From Anticarsia gemmatalis (lineage: Eukaryota; Arthropoda; Insecta; Lepidoptera; Erebidae): 64,000 bases of DNA. A program made the translations under genes and the position numbers. Within the stretch, counting starts at the first letter, position 1. Each line of letters opens with the position of its first letter. The notes below the pieces were generated by a model. That model ran no database searches and was not told the DNA's origin. It worked only from the letters and a program-made list of their open reading frames with translations. This document shows positions 58,708-64,000 of the stretch, piece after piece. The DNA lies in the NCBI RefSeq assembly GCF_050436995.1, contig NC_134766.1, forward strand, positions 4,154,001 through 4,218,000. Reading direction: 5' to 3'.

Positions 58708-61700
58708 GACACCCAACGCTTGCGCAACTGTCTGCAACCACGTCATCTCCTAGTTGCATACTAAGTGGACATAGACGCTATGCGGGTTAGTTTTATGATG
58801 ATTTTATACGTAAATAGAGTACTGTACTAAAAGTAAAGATGTAATACAGCGCTATAGCATATTCTCAAGCGCGATTTTTACCTCTATCTATAAACTGGTA
58901 AGCCTTTGACAAATTTTGTGTAATGATCTGATCAAGCCCGCAGTAGGTATCGCGTAGTAGCAAATATTTAGACACATTTTTGATATTAAGTTTCGATAAT
59001 GGAAAGTGCCGACTGTAGAAACTCGCGATACGGGCATTAGAAAACGATAATACCATTGTAATGCCTTAAAAAAAGGCATGTTTTTGGTAATCGATCTATG
59101 CTTACAAACTAAAAAAAGATAAAATTATGTATAGAAAACAAAAGTGTAATTTCTAGGAAATCGTCCGATATAAGATATTCTTTTCTCTTCTAAAACCACG
59201 TGGTTCCAAGCGATTGTGATGCGCTCATAATTTTTAACGGTCATTCGTTATACTTCGCTTAAAGATTTATGACTATAAAGCCATTATCTAAGCCATCCTT
59301 GAACTATAAATATCGTCAATAAGTATTTCAAATACATTTGTCACGAGTGGCTTTACATTATGAATATTTCGTAACACACTTACTGACTCATATTGTTAGC
59401 ATGTGTTTAGAGTAATGATGTAAAAGATATGGCCTAGATTTTAGCTAGTGTTCTTTAGATATGAGAAATGATTTGGAATTCCTACAAGTAGATATGGAAA
59501 GGAAGGGAGCTCTGTGGCGCGGTCGGTAGTGTATGCTACTGCCGGATAAAAGGTCTCGGGTTCGAATCCTGGGTAGATCAGCAAGAGAAGAGGCAACAGT
59601 GGCCCTTATTCTTTAACTCTTAAATAATAATAAAGATTGCGACTTAAATTTTAGATAACAGGTATATAATAGGTAAAGATTACGCAGATTTGAAATTACA
59701 GGTGTTACGATGTTTATGACATGTACAAATGTTTATTTTTAGCAAAGTATGTCAAGTATAAGTTAACACTACGTGATGATCGGCAAATAGTTTAACATCA
59801 TAATAAACACTGGAATATCACGCTTCATTGCTGAAGGACGAGGTAGAGACGTTTTACACTAACATTTTGTTGCTAAGTGCACTTCTGGGCGACATTTATA
59901 TTTAAATTCCATCAGTCATTATAATAGACTAATCCTGGAATGTCTCTAAAAAAAGTGTTTTTTAAAAGATAAAAAATAGATTGAAATCTTTATTTTACTG
60001 CTGATATCTACTTACATTGCTAAGGGTACGTCATGGCCATGGACATTTATATCAAAATACTCTCCTAGCTCGATTTTCTATAGAAAACTATGGTATCAAT
60101 AGCCACATTAATTAATTTCGTATAACGGTCAGTTTCAGCTTTAAGGAAAATTTGTTCCGTTCAGTCTACTCCGCCTGTATGAATTTCAAATTTCAATTTT
60201 TACTTTTTAGCGGAATACTAATACTCGTATTGAGGTGGTCAAAACCTTATTCAAAAAGAAGTAATTAAGTTAGTTTACTGCAACTGACAGAGCTGCACAT
60301 GTTTTTGTAAAACTTTTGATATCTCAAAAGTATTTGCTGTGTGGTTCTTTTTTGCAAAAATACGGACAGTAACATTCATAACACCTGCATCTTATCTAAT
60401 GACATCAAAGTGCAGTCAAATATCGGTTACGAGGGCAATATTAGCAATTAAAAACGTTCATTAATGCCAGTCCGTTATTGTTAAAAGCGTGAAGATATTC
60501 AGATATCAAGATAATATTATTCATACTGTGTGGAGTGATAAAACTAAAGATTAAAATTAAAAGATCAGACTAACGGTCTATGGTAATACGGGCGACGTTA
60601 CCCAAGTGTTTGCATAAATAAATAAAAATCACGCGATGACGTTTGTTGCGCGTTGGGCTAGGAAAACAGTGGGAGAAATTAGGAAAGAAAAGAAAAAAGA
60701 TAGAATTGAATTACTGTCCAATGTAGTAAGATTTGATTTGATTAAATTGATAACTAATACGTTACTTCATTAATGCCTTTATTTAAATTACGCATGTAAA
60801 ATGTAATTAGATTCGATTTGTTTTGATTGAATGGTACCTACCTTCTGCGATAATCATTATATTTATTAGTAAAAACTGTATAAAAATCTGTTCAGTAGAT
60901 TTTGAATTTACCTATCGCGTACATGTAGACGCGGCGAGGGGATTTTACTTTATTATATGTCATGGTTAAGTAACATGTCATAACAAAAGAGGATATGCAG
61001 TTTAGTCTGTTAACCATATGGAAACGGTATTTACAGTTTCAGCGCATTCAATTTATAGCCTTGATGACAATATCCTAGTCTCCCATTATCACACAATGGT
61101 AAATTATATAAATTGATAGAACTTAAATCACGCCATTAAGTCCTAACAATAAGATTGTATCACTAACTACAATTTTCACTAGTTTTTTTACCGGTTTAGT
61201 CTACTTAGCAACTAGGTTAGTAATTGCAGATTATTATTTTTGCAATGGTGCTGCCATTATTGAAAGTCTACGAGCGGATCGCATGTTTGAGAGTATTTAA
61301 AGCTAAATTCATTAGCGGTTTCAATAAAGCACTTTACACAAATATAACTGTAGCATTTTACCGTTATTTGGTAGATATACGGGTGGTTTTACTATAGCCG
61401 TAGATACATTTTTCCCACCCTAGTGTACATGTTTAATGTTAATGATACTTTTTTCTCCTTTGTTCATGTGATAAGTAGGTTGTTCAGGCTGGATTTGGTG
61501 TTTACACGTAAAACTAAAAATGTTTAGTAACAAATACAGACTGTTAATAAAAACGGAATTTTGCTTTTTTTTGGTACTGAGTTAATACAATCAGTATGTC
61601 ATAATCGCAGCCTGCCTATTTCGCAACATATATTTTTTATCCTTAAAAAAATGTTTCACACTTTCCCTGTTTTTGTAGATAACCGAGAATTGAAACTTTT

Positions 61701-64000
61701 TATAACGAAACAAAAAAGCACGGTATTGTTGAGCACATTCTCGGGTCATCGCCTAATGACCCAGACGGCTAAAACTTTTTATCTGCAAATGACTCAGATA
61801 AATAAAAAACACTAGGAGGCATTTCATATTACAGAAAAAAAGTTTTTTACGTTGTAAAGCAATTTTGTACCAACTTAAACATGTTAATATTCTCCTATAC
61901 TGATATTAAAGAGTATTTGAAATATGTCTTAAATGCATATCAAACTTGGTGATGTTCATAAACTTCATAAAACAAGACTCATATCACTCTTGTAAGAAAT
62001 AAATTATTTTGTCTTTTGATGACTGTTTTAAAATAGGTACTAATTTTAGGAACTATTTTTCAAATGATTCAATTTTTTTTTCTCTATGACGACTAAACAT
62101 ACCTAATAGCGCAATTTTATCACATCCTAGATAAAGTAGTGCGATTCTGAACCGTCGTTACTGTCGAGCTGTAGAGTATCGAAATTTTGACATTTAGAAT
62201 GTACTGCCAAAATATTACCAACGACACCCGACAGAGGCGCTGATCAGATTTTCATACAAAAATTCTCGATGACAGGTCGGTTGTCGGTAGGGAATCGAGC
62301 TACTGAATAGGAATAGTTTTAGATAGAGTTACAATAAGACTTGTAAACACTTATTATTATGACATTACTGTCATGTTTTCATCGTGTAGCCTTCATCTTC
62401 ATACAACGCATCCCGTCATTATAAAGGACAACAATAATATTGTGTTGCATGTGCATTGTATATAATAAGTAATTAAGTAGCAAATTACAGAAGTGAAGGT
62501 AATATTATTGTTTAACATAAATTATATACAATAATAATATACAGCCATTTAGGAAGTACCTGCAGTCAGTTATAAAGTGTATGAGGTGATTCATTTCCGT
62601 TTTACTAATAGTATAAAAGATATACATTTTTAATGCTTTGTTTTTATAAAAAGCAAATTATCAGGTACTCTATTTCTTTTACTGTACCACTTGCTGCTAT
62701 ATCTATTTATTACTATTACAAAATAAAGCAAAAGTTTGCGTATATTATACTAAACTGCGTAACACATTTTCTCACTAGAAAACTATAAATTAGCAAACTT
62801 CTTTCAAAATAGTACCTAAAGTTACGTGTTTATTCTATTACATGCATATTACACTAACAGAAAACCAATATTTGTATTTTCACAACTTAAATAGAAAGTA
62901 CAAAAAATGCATTACCACGTCGCACATCAATCGCTAATCGCTCCGCTTATGAACTCGCTGTTTTAATAGCGTGTTATAAATTCCCCTGTTTACACTATGT
63001 TATGGCACGCGAGAGCATCGCTCTTGTAAATGTTACCTATTTAGCAAATAGAGTAGCACGCTATTTTGACTCACGCCCGTATACCGCTGTATTGAATTAG
63101 AACGAATTATTAAGTATTTTTTGTTTGTTGAGTCATGTAATGGCGTGTATCTATGTTGGTTAATTTTTACGTTACTGTTCTAGGTCATTTTTGTTTTTGA
63201 GTTTATTTTTCTATCATAAGTAGACAATAATATCGTACTTTGCCGTTAAGAATTACGACAAGAATCCTCTTAGTATATGTGACTAGCCTATTTATGGGAG
63301 AAAAGTGTGAAAAAGAATCACTACATGTGGGAAAAAAAAAGAATGATAATAGGTTTAGGACTTACATTGTACAATTGAATCCATATTCATGAAGAAATTG
63401 TGAGAACCAAATATCACTAAATCTTTATCACAATAAAACTATTTCACTGTTTTTCATTATCACTAAAACATTACAAGGTAATTTAAATAACACATTAATA
63501 AAAACACAACGCTTGCATTCCCTCCAATTTTATTTTATTTTTAACTTATTTGAATTTAGAACTCAGTCGATCACAAACAGCTAAACTTTTTTTTAATCGT
63601 GCGTTGTCGTGTCGTCCGAACGAGTGCACGGCACCACAATAAGTGAGGTCCACTTAACAGTCCATGAACGTAATTATTAGTTTTCTACTAACTAGTTAGT
63701 GCTAATAATGAGTTAAAAACAACATTTCTGGTAATTATATTAATTTGGAAGAAGTTCCTAATGACTTTTTACTAGTTATTTTGAACAAAATTATCTCTAA
63801 AATGGGCATTGGAGCTATTAGCACGGACAGAATAAAGAATAGAAGATATCAGCTATTAGTGATAATTTTGCATTATTATGGCTATTGTTGACAATGCAAT
63901 TTATTTCTATAGGGTTCAAATGAATGAAGTACATTAGACTTTTCGAAGAATATTATAATGTTTTGTTTTGAAAAAGTGAATTGTATCGAATAAAATTAAA
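58708..64000. other. Right flank, probably intron and possible promoter side of the FAM110-like gene
   Basis: AT-rich with no coding signal; a SINE head lies at 59508. A strong minus-strand donor (GTAAGT at 63365-63360) is preceded by 63366 onward. The region around 63590-63640 contains CG-rich bases (gttgtcgtgtcgtccgaacg). This could be a noncoding first exon, but nothing proves it. Confidence 0.35.
59508..59580 (+). mobile_element. SINE head, same family as 12362
   Basis: gctctgtggcgcggtcggta and cgggttcgaatcctgg form an A/B box pair at tRNA-like spacing. There is no cloverleaf closure, so it is not called a tRNA gene. Confidence 0.5.

Noticed and set aside
58524..58764. Poly-Phe or poly-Lys proteins
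   Set aside because: They are translations of the LINE poly(A) tail.
59508..59580. Possible tRNA gene
   Set aside because: Same SINE head as at 12362; no closed cloverleaf.

Overview
The window is animal nuclear DNA, almost certainly from a moth or butterfly. It has short GC-rich exons in AT-rich introns, GT-AG splicing, insect gustatory receptors ending in a TYhIVLLQF-like tail (here NHIIVLLQF), and many small Helitrons and tRNA-derived SINEs of lepidopteran type. I found no bacterial, viral or CRISPR content. All gene models come from reading splice sites by eye; every exon junction listed keeps the reading frame.

Layout. (1) 804-29599, plus strand: 27 exons of Vps15 (PIK3R4), the pseudokinase/HEAT/WD40 scaffold of the class III PI3-kinase complex. 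The N-terminal exon lies off the left edge. (2) Inside its 8.7 kb intron 5, on the minus strand, sit two tandem gustatory receptor genes (11020-8331 and 7050-4049). Each has four exons and 391 codons, with identical exon lengths. (3) 34062-32480, minus strand: a two-exon, 118-residue C/EBP-gamma type bZIP factor (Irbp18/CEBPG), convergent with Vps15. (4) 52235-39043, minus strand: a 17-coding-exon, 834-residue protein with FAM110-type N- and C-terminal motifs. Its promoter probably lies farther right. (5) 57458-58692: a recent 5'-truncated R1-type LINE with a poly(A) tail and a 15-bp target-site duplication.

Repeats dominate the introns. There are about ten copies of one Helitron-like family, two copies of a chimeric Helitron, and several other families ending in CTAG. 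There is also a mariner deletion derivative, two kinds of foldback element, SINEs, and a 978-bp Ginger-like transposon that ends 14 bp before a Vps15 exon. Two tandem arrays stand out. A 31-bp minisatellite of about 3.3 kb fills Vps15 intron 21. About 14 near-perfect copies of a 153-bp unit duplicate an exon end and its 5' splice site in the FAM110-like gene.

The genes do not form a pathway together. Vps15 acts in endosome and autophagy signalling, the receptors in taste, the bZIP in stress transcription, and FAM110 proteins at centrosomes or microtubules. I see no clear new biological system. The most unusual signals are the splice-site array, the transposon at a splice acceptor, and the pattern suggesting gene conversion between the nested receptors.
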